A stretch of DNA of 64,000 nt from an uncultured Prevotellaceae bacterium (GTDB taxonomy: Bacteria; Bacteroidota; Bacteroidia; Bacteroidales; Bacteroidaceae): positions 60,045 through 124,044 of the forward strand of contig ONCZ01000016.1 of assembly GCA_900316445.1 (NCBI GenBank), written 5' to 3'. How positions within the stretch are numbered: the stretch's first letter is position 1; each line of letters begins with the position of its first letter. The notes below the pieces were generated by a model. The model was not told the origin of the DNA. It saw only the letters and a program-made list of their open reading frames with translations, and searched no databases. This document shows positions 32,350-39,227 of this stretch, piece after piece. Both the position numbers and the translations under genes were made by a program.

Positions 32350-33425
32350 AAGTAACACCCCTTACCCTTAAGAAGAAACTCGCCTTGGAATTGTGGCGGC
32401 AACAGAACAAGATGGCCGTAGAGGAACACCCTTTGCGACAGTTGTTTTGGGAGTGTACATTACGCTGTGATTTGAAATGTCGGCATTGTGGCAGCGACTG
32501 CAAGATGCAGGATGCAAAGAGGGATATGCCCAAGGAAGATTTCTTCCGAGTGCTCGATGGAATCGCGAAAAAGACCGATTCTCATAAGGTGTTTGTCATC
32601 ATCTCAGGTGGTGAACCCCTGATGCGTCAGGACATCGAACAATGTGGCGCAGGCATCTACCAACGGGGATTCCCATGGGGCATGGTGACCAACGCCCTCC
32701 ATCTCACACCACAACGTTTTCAGGGCCTTATGAAGGCTGGCATGCATTCGATGACTATCAGCCTCGACGGTTTGGAAGAAAATCATAACTGGATGCGAGG
32801 CAATCAGAACAGCTTCCAAATGGTCAGCCAGGCCATCGATATGCTGGTTGCAACAGAAGGTTTTGTCTTTGACATCGTCACCTGCGTCACCCGTCGCAAC
32901 TACGAAAATCTCGATGAAATCAAGGAGTTTCTGATATCCAAGGGCGTGAAGCGCTGGCGTCTCTTTACGGTTTTCCCAGTTGGACGCGCTACCCTCGATC
33001 CGATGATGAGACTGACGAATGAAGAGTTCCGAGGTGTGTTTGACTTTATCAAAAAGGTACGTGAGGAAGGTCGCATTCGGGTAGATTACGGCTGCGAAGG
33101 TTTCCTCGGCAACTATGAGGGTGAGGTGCGTAACCGTTTCTTCTCCTGTCAGGCTGGAGTCAGCGTGGGTTCCGTGATGGCCGACGGTTCCATCGCAGCC
33201 TGTGCCAGCATCCGAGCCGACTACAATCAGGGCAATATCTATGAGGATGACTTTATGGACGTGTGGGAGAACCGTTACCAAAAGTATCGCAACCGTGAGT
33301 GGATGAAAAAGGACGATTGTGCCTCATGCAGCTATTTCCGTTACTGTCAGGGTAACGGTATGCATCTGCGCGATGGCAATGGGAAACTGCTACTCTGCCA
33401 TCTGAAACGACTGAAAGAGATTTGA
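32346..33425 (+). CDS. Radical SAM enzyme of the rSAM/lipoprotein type with SPASM-like C-terminus
   Basis: 359 residues. The CxxxCxxC cluster motif is in CTLRCDLKCRHC near residue 37, followed by IISGGEPLMR and MTISLDGLEENHNWMRG. The C-terminus has a cysteine-rich auxiliary cluster (FSCQAGVSVG, CASIRADYNQGNIY, CASCSYFRYCQGNGMHL, LLLCHLKRL). From memory it matches the Bacteroidales rSAM/lipoprotein family (TIGR04133-like), whose partner is usually a small lipoprotein encoded next door; none is seen here. The gene is coupled to the MATE exporter and followed after 12 bp by a zinc-ribbon protein. Substrate unknown; peptide modification is the usual inference for SPASM enzymes. Confidence 0.88.
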   Translation: MKVTPLTLKKKLALELWRQQNKMAVEEHPLRQLFWECTLRCDLKCRHCGSDCKMQDAKRDMPKEDFFRVLDGIAKKTDSHKVFVIISGGEPLMRQDIEQCGAGIYQRGFPWGMVTNALHLTPQRFQGLMKAGMHSMTISLDGLEENHNWMRGNQNSFQMVSQAIDMLVATEGFVFDIVTCVTRRNYENLDEIKEFLISKGVKRWRLFTVFPVGRATLDPMMRLTNEEFRGVFDFIKKVREEGRIRVDYGCEGFLGNYEGEVRNRFFSCQAGVSVGSVMADGSIAACASIRADYNQGNIYEDDFMDVWENRYQKYRNREWMKKDDCASCSYFRYCQGNGMHLRDGNGKLLLCHLKRLKEI

Positions 33426-33437
33426 ATTGAGTGTCAG

Positions 33438-33731
33438 ATGGCTTGGAAACTGAAATATCGTTGCAGGGCTTGCGGCTATGAAGCTGAGGTGTATGAAGGG
33501 CGTGGGCTCTTCCGACAGGAGATCACGGCTGTGTCGTGTCCAGACTGCAAGTCTATTCAGAATCTTGTGGTTGGCGGCATCATCGCCGATGTGGCACCAT
33601 CTTATCGGAGTGAGGTGGGGCGCCTGTGCCTAAACTGTGGCAGCGACCGCATCAGGATATGGGATAAGCGCACCTGTCCCAAGTGCCAGGAACGAATGGA
33701 ACTCACTGGCGATAAGGAGTTTTGGACATAA
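33438..33731 (+). CDS. Two-zinc-ribbon protein
   Basis: 97 residues with two cysteine clusters. The first is CRACGYEAEVYEGRG with SCPDCKS; the second is CLNCGSDRIRIWDKRTCPKC. The layout is that of small rubredoxin-like double zinc ribbons. It starts 12 bp after the radical SAM gene and is probably in the same transcript. It may assist metal or nucleic-acid binding; no catalytic role can be read. Confidence 0.8.
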   Translation: MAWKLKYRCRACGYEAEVYEGRGLFRQEITAVSCPDCKSIQNLVVGGIIADVAPSYRSEVGRLCLNCGSDRIRIWDKRTCPKCQERMELTGDKEFWT

Positions 33732-33834
33732 GTTTTGTCACAAGAAGATGTATCTGTGCAGCCTGCAGCCGTGAATATTTCGTGAATAGAAATGCGCAAA
33801 ACTGCATAAAAGTGTTAATCTGTCATAAATTATG

Positions 33835-33875
33835 AGTGTTAAGTGAACACTTTGACAGAAAATTCGTTATATTTG
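33835..33875 (+). promoter_or_regulatory. Palindrome and -7 box before a small ORF
   Basis: AGTGTTAAGTGAACACT (33835-33851) is a palindrome with arms AGTGTT/AACACT. A TATATTTG box (33868-33875) follows. No TTTG is found at the standard distance, so activator-dependent transcription is possible. Confidence 0.45.
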
Positions 33876-33906
33876 CGACAACAACAAACGAGAAGGAGGA
33901 TTGCTT

Positions 33907-34008
33907 ATGTCAACTATGAATGAATTGAAAGAAGAGAGCAGGGAGGTCAACCTTAATTCGGTTGAACCAAGTGACCCCAGACAGTTGCCATCTATTTGGT
34001 ACACCTGA
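33907..34008 (+). CDS. Small ORF (33 aa) with a strong ribosome binding site
   Basis: Begins MSTMNELKEESREVN and ends QLPSIWYT. It is preceded by GAGAAGGAGGATTGCTT, an AGGAGG six to seven bases before the ATG, rare in this genome where other genes lack a Shine-Dalgarno. A -7 box lies upstream and an intrinsic terminator at 34066-34095, so the three parts form a compact unit. After the TGA the same frame stays open for another 34 codons. It is the next gene after the MATE/radical SAM/zinc-ribbon set and could be a peptide substrate, a leader peptide or spurious. No family recognised. Confidence 0.4.
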   Translation: MSTMNELKEESREVNLNSVEPSDPRQLPSIWYT

Positions 34009-34065
34009 CCATCTCGGAGGTCCGACTCCAAAATCGAAAATCGCGCTCACGACCAAAAGGGGAAT

Positions 34066-34095
34066 GGTTCTTCCGTCAATCGGAAGAACCTTTTT
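34066..34095 (+). terminator. Intrinsic terminator
   Basis: Perfect 10-bp stem GGTTCTTCCG / CGGAAGAACC with a 5-nt loop, followed by TTTTT. Confidence 0.85.
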
Positions 34096-34142
34096 GATTA
34101 TATGCGTCGCTGATGTTGGCTTGTTCAATCAGGTGGGTAGTT

Positions 34143-34305
34143 AGTGGGAAAATGGGAAAATGGGAACAGGTAGGGTTTGAAGGAAGAGAGTGTGATGCTA
34201 TAATAATATATATGTTAAATTAATTAACATTTCATAAGAATCATATGCACCCACTTGCTCTTTCCCACTGAACCACCCCGAATCCCATTATCCCATTTTC
34301 CCACT
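34143..34305. repeat. Inverted AGTGGGAAAATGGGA repeat pair
   Basis: Left arm 34143-34165 and right arm 34283-34305 match in inverted orientation over 23 bp with one mismatch, around 117 bp of AT-rich DNA without an ORF. The same unit with the adjoining ATTCGGG occurs at 5911-5942, at the break of the gene remnant. Confidence 0.75.
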
Positions 34306-34369
34306 TTGCGATTTGTAGTTACTGTTGTTATTGTGGTTGCTACTTATCGGCATTTTCTCGAGTCTTGCA

Positions 34370-34537
34370 ACGAAATTATTTTACACATTTGAAATGCTGG
34401 GAGAAAACTCGGACTTTAGTGGCACTAAAGTGGGAGTTTAGTTAGGGGAAAGTCCGAGTTTCCTGCCTTGAAAGTCCCAGTTTCCTTAGTCTAAAATCGG
34501 AGCTTTGCAACTGCTTGTATATCAGATAGATACAAAG
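34370..34537 (-). repeat. Core-only copy 3 of the ~310-bp repeat element, reversed
   Basis: Read on the minus strand this aligns with the interiors of copies 1 and 2: GATTTTAGACTAAGGAAACT, CGGACTTTCCCCTAACTAAA, then TTTTCTCCCAGCATTTC. The GGTCAC palindromic ends are absent. Lies just upstream of the aroQ promoter. Confidence 0.7.
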
Positions 34538-34624
34538 AGGTTTAGAAAAGGGGCGAGGTTTTGAATATTGTTTACAAAATGAAGAAGTGCCCAAAGTGCG
34601 CTACAATAGAAAAAACAAATAATA

Positions 34625-34656
34625 TTTGGTTTTCTTCGCACTTATTCGTAACTTTG
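34625..34656 (+). promoter_or_regulatory. Promoter of the aroQ cluster
   Basis: TTTG (34625-34628), a 20-nt spacer and TAACTTTG (34649-34656), 25 bp before the aroQ ATG. Confidence 0.8.
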
Positions 34657-34681
34657 CAGCCTGATACATTATTAATAAGGT

Positions 34682-35104
34682 ATGAAGATACAGATTATCA
34701 ACGGCCCGAACCTGAACCTGCTGGGGCAGCGGGAGCCGGGCATCTATGGCTCAGAGTCGATGGAGAACTACCTGCCGGAACTGCGGAAGCGGTTTCCGGA
34801 TGTGGAGATCGACTACTACCAGAGCAACGTGGAAGGCGAACTGATCAACAAGATGCAGGAAGTAGGTTTCTTCGAGGGCTACGACGGAATCGTGTTGAAC
34901 GCTGGGGCCTACACCCACACGAGCGTGGCGCTGCACGACTGCATCAGGAGCCTGAAGTGTCCTGTGGTAGAGGTGCATATCTCGAACGTGCATCAGCGTG
35001 AGGAGTTCCGCCACAAGTCGATGATCTCGGCAGCGTGCAAGGGCGTGATCTGCGGATTCGGACTCGACTCGTATCGCCTGGCTGTAGAAGCGCTCAGAAA
35101 GTAA
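34682..35104 (+). CDS. aroQ: 3-dehydroquinate dehydratase, type II
   Basis: 140-residue shikimate-pathway enzyme converting 3-dehydroquinate to 3-dehydroshikimate. INGPNLNLLGQREPGIYG contains the catalytic tyrosine loop, GIVLNAGAYTHTSVAL the active-site core, and VEVHISNVHQREEFRHKS the substrate loop with the catalytic histidine. Normal length. First gene of a cluster with an O-methyltransferase, rbfA and a LolE-type permease, each separated by the same hairpin repeat. Confidence 0.95.
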   Translation: MKIQIINGPNLNLLGQREPGIYGSESMENYLPELRKRFPDVEIDYYQSNVEGELINKMQEVGFFEGYDGIVLNAGAYTHTSVALHDCIRSLKCPVVEVHISNVHQREEFRHKSMISAACKGVICGFGLDSYRLAVEALRK

Positions 35105-35111
35105 TGATTTA

Positions 35112-35178
35112 GCAACGGACTACAGGACTAACACGACTCTTATCCACAGAAAAGTCCTTAAGTCGTGAAGTCCGTTGC
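35112..35178 (+). repeat. GCAACGGACTACAGGACT hairpin repeat, copy 1
   Basis: 67-bp near-palindrome whose ends GCAACGGACT and AGTCCGTTGC pair. It begins 7 bp after the aroQ stop and fills the gap to the O-methyltransferase. Two further copies follow the next two genes. Confidence 0.85.
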
Positions 35179-35193
35179 AAAAGAAAAGAAATA

Positions 35194-35826
35194 GTGAAAA
35201 GCGAGCTGGAGGAGTATGTGCTGAGGCATTCGGAGGCAGAGCCGGAGTACCTGTATCGGCTGTGGCGGGCGACGAACGTTCACACGATACACGGACGGAT
35301 GGCCAGCGGACACCTGCAGGGACGGTTATTGAAGATGCTGGTGGAGATGATTCAGCCGAAAAGAGTCCTCGAAGTGGGAACGTTCAGCGGCTACAGCGCC
35401 ATCTCGATGGCCGAGGGACTGCCAGACGACGGAAGGCTCTATACGTTCGAAATCAACGATGAAATGGAGGATTTCACTCGTCCGTGGATCGAGGGTTCGG
35501 ATGTGGCAGACAAGATCGAGTTCATCATCGGCGACGCGCTGGAGGAGGCCCCGAAGCTGGCCATCACGTTCGATATGGCGTTCATCGACGGCGACAAACG
35601 GACATATCGCGAGTGCTATGAGATGGTGCTTTCGATTCTGAGGCCGGGAGGCTTCATCCTCGCAGACAACACGCTCTGGGACGGCCATGTGGTGGATCAC
35701 GCCTACGATAACGACCATCAGACGCAGGGTATCGAGACCTTCAACGACTTCATCGCCCAGGACTACAGAGTGGAAAAGGTCATCCTGCCCCTCCGCGACG
35801 GCCTGACGATTATAAGGAAAAAATAA
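35194..35826 (+). CDS. SAM-dependent O-methyltransferase (class I, COMT-like)
   Basis: 210 residues from a GTG start at 35194. LLKMLVEMIQPKRVLEVGTFSGYSAIS (read in parts) holds the SAM-binding glycine motif, and FDMAFIDGDKRTYREC with FILADNTLWDGHVVD is the metal and catalytic region typical of cation-dependent catechol-type O-methyltransferases. The acceptor is unknown. It sits between hairpin repeats 1 and 2, and copy 2 begins at the base after its stop. Confidence 0.88.
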   Translation: MKSELEEYVLRHSEAEPEYLYRLWRATNVHTIHGRMASGHLQGRLLKMLVEMIQPKRVLEVGTFSGYSAISMAEGLPDDGRLYTFEINDEMEDFTRPWIEGSDVADKIEFIIGDALEEAPKLAITFDMAFIDGDKRTYRECYEMVLSILRPGGFILADNTLWDGHVVDHAYDNDHQTQGIETFNDFIAQDYRVEKVILPLRDGLTIIRKK

Positions 35827-35894
35827 GCAACGGACTACAGGACTAACACGACTCTTGCCCACAAGAAAAGTCCTTAAGTCGTGTAGTCCGTTGC
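35827..35894 (+). repeat. GCAACGGACTACAGGACT hairpin repeat, copy 2
   Basis: 68-bp copy starting immediately after the O-methyltransferase stop codon. Nearly identical to copies 1 and 3; the middle reads CTTGCCCACAAGAA instead of CTTATCCACAGAA. Confidence 0.85.
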
Positions 35895-35918
35895 AAAAAA
35901 CATAAAAAAGAAAGAAAT

Positions 35919-36254
35919 ATGCAAGAAACAAGACAAAACAAGATAGCAAGGCTTCTGCAGAAGGAGCTGTCGCTGATTTTCCAACAGCAGACGCGGGCCA
36001 CTCACGGCACGATGGTCAGCGTGACGCGGACGAAGATCTCACCAGACCTGAGCATCTGCACCGCCTACCTCAGCATCTTCCCTTCCGAGAAGGGTGAGGA
36101 GATCCTGACGAACATCAACGCCAATGTGAAGGCCATCAGATACGAACTGGGTACGAAGGTGAGGAACCAGCTGCGCATCGTGCCTGAGTTGCGGTTCTTT
36201 ATCGATGACTCGCTCGACTACATTGATAGGATTGACGAACTGCTGAAGAAATAA
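35919..36254 (+). CDS. rbfA: Ribosome-binding factor A
   Basis: 111-residue KH-like protein needed for late 30S subunit maturation. RLLQKELSLIFQQQT at the start, VSVTRTKISPDLSICTAYL in the centre, and LRIVPELRFFIDDSLDYIDRIDELL at the end are the family's conserved blocks. Normal length. Flanked by hairpin repeats 2 and 3. Confidence 0.93.
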   Translation: MQETRQNKIARLLQKELSLIFQQQTRATHGTMVSVTRTKISPDLSICTAYLSIFPSEKGEEILTNINANVKAIRYELGTKVRNQLRIVPELRFFIDDSLDYIDRIDELLKK

Positions 36255-36255
36255 G

Positions 36256-36322
36256 CAACGGACTACAGGACTAACACGACTCTTATCCACAGGAAAAGTC
36301 CTTAAGTCGTGTAGTCCGTTGC
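36256..36322 (+). repeat. GCAACGGACTACAGGACT hairpin repeat, copy 3
   Basis: 67-bp copy between rbfA and the permease gene, starting one base after the rbfA stop and ending 14 bp before the next ATG. Confidence 0.85.
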
Positions 36323-36336
36323 AAAAAGATAGAAGT

Positions 36337-37569
36337 ATGAACTTTCCTTTCTTTATTGCGCGAAGGTATCTCTTTTCGAAGAAGTCAACACACGCCATTA
36401 ACGTGATCAGTGCCATCTCAGTCATTGGGGTAGCGGTGGCCACGATGGCGTTGGTGGTGACACTCTCCGTGTTCAACGGCTTCCACGACCTCGTGGCCAC
36501 GTTCTTCACCTCGTTCGATCCGCAGTTGAAGGTGACACCCGCAGAGGGCAAGACGGTGGCTGCCGATGACCCTGTTCTCACGGAAATCCGCCAGCTGCCG
36601 CAGATTGAGGTGGCTACGGAGTGTGTGGAGGATCAGGCGCTGGCTGTCTTTCATGGTCGTCAGGCGATGGTGGTGGTAAAGGGTGTGGATGACAACTTCG
36701 AACAGCTGACGCATATCGACGAGATTCTCATCGGAGACGGGGAGTTCTGTCTGCACGCCGCAGACCTGCACTATGGCATTCTTGGCATTCGTTTGGCAGA
36801 ACAGCTGGCTACAGGATATACTTATAAGGAGCCGCTGAAGATCTATGCTCCACGAAGGGAAGGGCAGTTTGACATCACCAATCCCGAGGATGCCTTTGAG
36901 GAGGATGAACTCTTTTCGCCAAGTGTGCTCTTCAACGTGAAACAGGCGAAATACGACCAGAACTATATCCTCACGAGTATCGGCTTTGCCCGCAGGATAT
37001 TCGACCAGCAGGGGATGCTTTCGTCGTTGGAGCTGCGCCTGAAACCTGGCAGTAATTTCGATGCTGTGAAGAAGGAAATCAGTAGGCTGTGTGGCACGAA
37101 GTTTGTGGTGAAGGACCGTTTTGAGCAACAGGACGACACGTTTAAGATCATGAAGATCGAGAAGTTTATTGCTTACATCTTCCTCACGTTCATCCTGATG
37201 GTGGCCTGCTTCAACATCATAGGCTCGCTCTCGATGCTGATCATCGACAAGAAAGACGATGTGGTGACCCTGCGCAATCTGGGAGCGTCAGACAAGCAGA
37301 TTGTTAGAATCTTCCTTTTCGAAGGTCGTATGATCTCAGCCATCGGAGCTGTCATCGGCATCGTCGTAGGATTGTTGCTCTGCTGGGCACAGCAGGAATT
37401 CGGATTGGTGGCGCTGGGTTCCAGCAGCGGCTCATTCATCATCAACGCCTATCCCGTCAGCGTGCATCCTGAAGATATCATCCTGATCTTCATTACCGTA
37501 CTGCTCGTAGGATTCCTCTCCGTGTGGTATCCCGTCAGATACTTCGCCAAGAGATTGTTACAAGTGTAA
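36337..37569 (+). CDS. Lipoprotein-releasing ABC permease (LolC/LolE family)
   Basis: Inner-membrane permease of 410 residues. MNFPFFIARRYLFSKKSTHA, one helix with INVISAISVIGVAVATMALV, a large periplasmic domain (about 50-270) and three C-terminal helices with the FtsX-like signature (TLRNLGASDKQIVRIFLFEG) define the family. It should work with a LolD-type ATPase, not in the window, to pass lipoproteins to the carrier. ATG 36337 is preferred over the upstream TTG at 36319, which lies inside the hairpin repeat. Follows rbfA as is common in this order. Confidence 0.88.
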   Translation: MNFPFFIARRYLFSKKSTHAINVISAISVIGVAVATMALVVTLSVFNGFHDLVATFFTSFDPQLKVTPAEGKTVAADDPVLTEIRQLPQIEVATECVEDQALAVFHGRQAMVVVKGVDDNFEQLTHIDEILIGDGEFCLHAADLHYGILGIRLAEQLATGYTYKEPLKIYAPRREGQFDITNPEDAFEEDELFSPSVLFNVKQAKYDQNYILTSIGFARRIFDQQGMLSSLELRLKPGSNFDAVKKEISRLCGTKFVVKDRFEQQDDTFKIMKIEKFIAYIFLTFILMVACFNIIGSLSMLIIDKKDDVVTLRNLGASDKQIVRIFLFEGRMISAIGAVIGIVVGLLLCWAQQEFGLVALGSSSGSFIINAYPVSVHPEDIILIFITVLLVGFLSVWYPVRYFAKRLLQV

Positions 37570-37576
37570 CTGTTTC

Positions 37577-37618
37577 TCCCCCTCAGACCACCCCTAACCC
37601 CTCCTACTCAGGAGGGGA
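37577..37618. repeat. CCCCTAACCCCTCC-type microrepeat
   Basis: CCCCTCAGACCACCCCTAAC then CCCCTCCTACTCAGGAGGGG in the gap between two converging genes. A related version lies in frame inside the ORF at 62925-63461. CCCTCCTACTCAGGAGGGG can also fold as a hairpin and may terminate either gene. Confidence 0.6.
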
Positions 37619-37628
37619 AATGATTAGA

Positions 37629-38465
37629 TCAGATGGCGGCCAAAGCCAGAGAATAATACTTGGATTCAGGACTGTCGGCCCTTGAAGGCAGCACGCAACA
37701 GCATTGTGTGCCTTGTAGCACGCCTGCCGTCTTCGCATAGCCGAAGAGAGTGAGCGTCTTGTAGAACACGTTTCCAGCCACGATATCAGGGAAGATGAGG
37801 GCGTCGGCCTGTCCGTCGATAATGCTGCGGATGCCTTTCTCGTGCAGGCTTACGGAGTCGAGTGAGGTCTTCAGGTCTAAGGGACCGTCGATGATGCAAC
37901 GGCCGAACTTGCCTGTCTGTGCCTCAGCGATGATCTCCAGATAATCAACGGTATAAGGGAAGACCTTGGCGCTGACCTTCTCGGCACAATGGATGAGCGA
38001 GATGCGAGGTTCCTCGATGCCAAGAGCGTGACAGACGTAGTTCACGTAGTGGATCTGCTGACGGCGCTGGGCCTCAGTAGGTACGGGGATCACGGCCGCA
38101 TCGGTAAAGAAGAGCAGTTTCTCGTACTTAGGAATCTCAGCCATTGCAATATGCGTCAGCACATGACCTGGACGCAGGATGCCCGTTTCACGGTCGAGGA
38201 TGGCCTTCAGGATAATATCGGTATTGATGAGGCCCTTCATCAGGATGTCCGCCTCACCACTCTTGCAGAGCGCTACAGCACGACGGGCACAATCTTCCTT
38301 ATCGTCGCCATCGACATAGATGGGCTCAATGAATCCCATCTCCTGCGCCTTTTCCACAGCATAACGGGTACTGGCATCATTGGCACACACCACAGCCACC
38401 CGCTTCTTGTCGCCCCGCTGCTGCAGGAAGACAATCATATCGTTCAGATTCTTGATGGAATGCAT
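37629..38465 (-). CDS. Phosphate acetyl/butyryltransferase-like enzyme
   Basis: 278 residues of the PTA/PTB family, which exchanges acyl-CoA and acyl phosphate. RVAVVCANDASTRYAVEKA opens the fold. GRCIIDGPLDLKTSLD and ADALIFPDIVAGNVFYKTL are the conserved substrate-binding blocks. Length fits the butyryltransferase branch. A butyrate or acetate kinase is usually adjacent but is not found here. It lies 11 bp downstream of a DUF4923 gene on the same strand. Confidence 0.85.
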   Translation of the reverse strand: MHSIKNLNDMIVFLQQRGDKKRVAVVCANDASTRYAVEKAQEMGFIEPIYVDGDDKEDCARRAVALCKSGEADILMKGLINTDIILKAILDRETGILRPGHVLTHIAMAEIPKYEKLLFFTDAAVIPVPTEAQRRQQIHYVNYVCHALGIEEPRISLIHCAEKVSAKVFPYTVDYLEIIAEAQTGKFGRCIIDGPLDLKTSLDSVSLHEKGIRSIIDGQADALIFPDIVAGNVFYKTLTLFGYAKTAGVLQGTQCCCVLPSRADSPESKYYSLALAAI

Positions 38466-38476
38466 ATCTTTGCGTC

Positions 38477-39109
38477 TTATTGTTTCTTCACCATCGTAAA
38501 ACCACCTTCGATGCCCTTCAGTTTCTTCGATAGTTTGACGATGGCATTATTGGTTGTCGTGTCGTGAATGGCTCCCAGAGAGACCATCGCACTCATGATT
38601 CTGCCAGCAGGCAACACGAGCGTCAGTTCTCCGTCTTCCAGATGCTGCGTCACCGCTGCCGTCTGGACGTTGTGGATGCCCAACAACAGTTTGTCGCCCA
38701 ACATCCAATGGCCCTCTGCCTTGTGGCCAGCCACACAGCGTTCGAAGGTGCCGTCCTTACGGAAGGTGAGATAAGTGTTCTCAGATGTGATATTGGCCTT
38801 CTCGAAATAGCCCGCCAGCAGCTTCTCCAACTTACCTGCAGACACATTGCCGACGGCTTTGACGATGATGCGGCCAGAGGTGACCAGCACGGCAGGCTCC
38901 TTATAGACCCAGGTGCCCAGGATGGTCTCGGCCGTAGCCACCTTCTCTGCAAAGGCTCCTTTCACCGTCGAGATGGCATCTTTCACACTTCCGGCCTTGA
39001 CGCCGGCCTTCACACTATCCATCACTTCCTTGACATCCTGTCCCTTCACGGAAGTACAGAATGCAGACATTGCTAAAAGCAATAAAGCATAACGAATTGA
39101 CTTCATCAT
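38477..39109 (-). CDS. DUF4923 family secreted protein
   Basis: 210 residues with a signal peptide (MMKSIRYALLLLAMSAFCTSVKG). A helical stretch is followed by a lipocalin-like beta domain (ILGTWVYKEPAVLVTSGR, NTYLTFRKDGTFER, EGHWMLGDKLLL). This is the DUF4923 pattern of Bacteroidales; function unknown. A -7 box TATCTTTG is at 39142-39135. Probably co-transcribed with the acyl-phosphotransferase, though a functional link is not evident. Confidence 0.8.
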   Translation of the reverse strand: MMKSIRYALLLLAMSAFCTSVKGQDVKEVMDSVKAGVKAGSVKDAISTVKGAFAEKVATAETILGTWVYKEPAVLVTSGRIIVKAVGNVSAGKLEKLLAGYFEKANITSENTYLTFRKDGTFERCVAGHKAEGHWMLGDKLLLGIHNVQTAAVTQHLEDGELTLVLPAGRIMSAMVSLGAIHDTTTNNAIVKLSKKLKGIEGGFTMVKKQ

Positions 39110-39185
39110 TACGGTAATATTTACGATTTCGGGTCAAAGATACAACTTTTTTCTGATATCTCGTATGTTTTAAGCAGAAAAAGTG

Positions 39186-39193
39186 TATATTTG
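39186..39193 (+). promoter_or_regulatory. -7 box of the GH95 gene
   Basis: TATATTTG 35 bp before the ATG at 39228; no TTTG at the expected -33 distance. Confidence 0.45.
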
Positions 39194-39227
39194 CAGCAAA
39201 ATAACTACAATAGCATATCATCCCGTT

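Noticed and set aside
33910-34144. Overlapping 60-72-codon ORFs on both strands around the small-transcript unit
   Set aside because: They cross the intrinsic terminator and have no initiation signals; the 33-codon ORF with the RBS is the better candidate.
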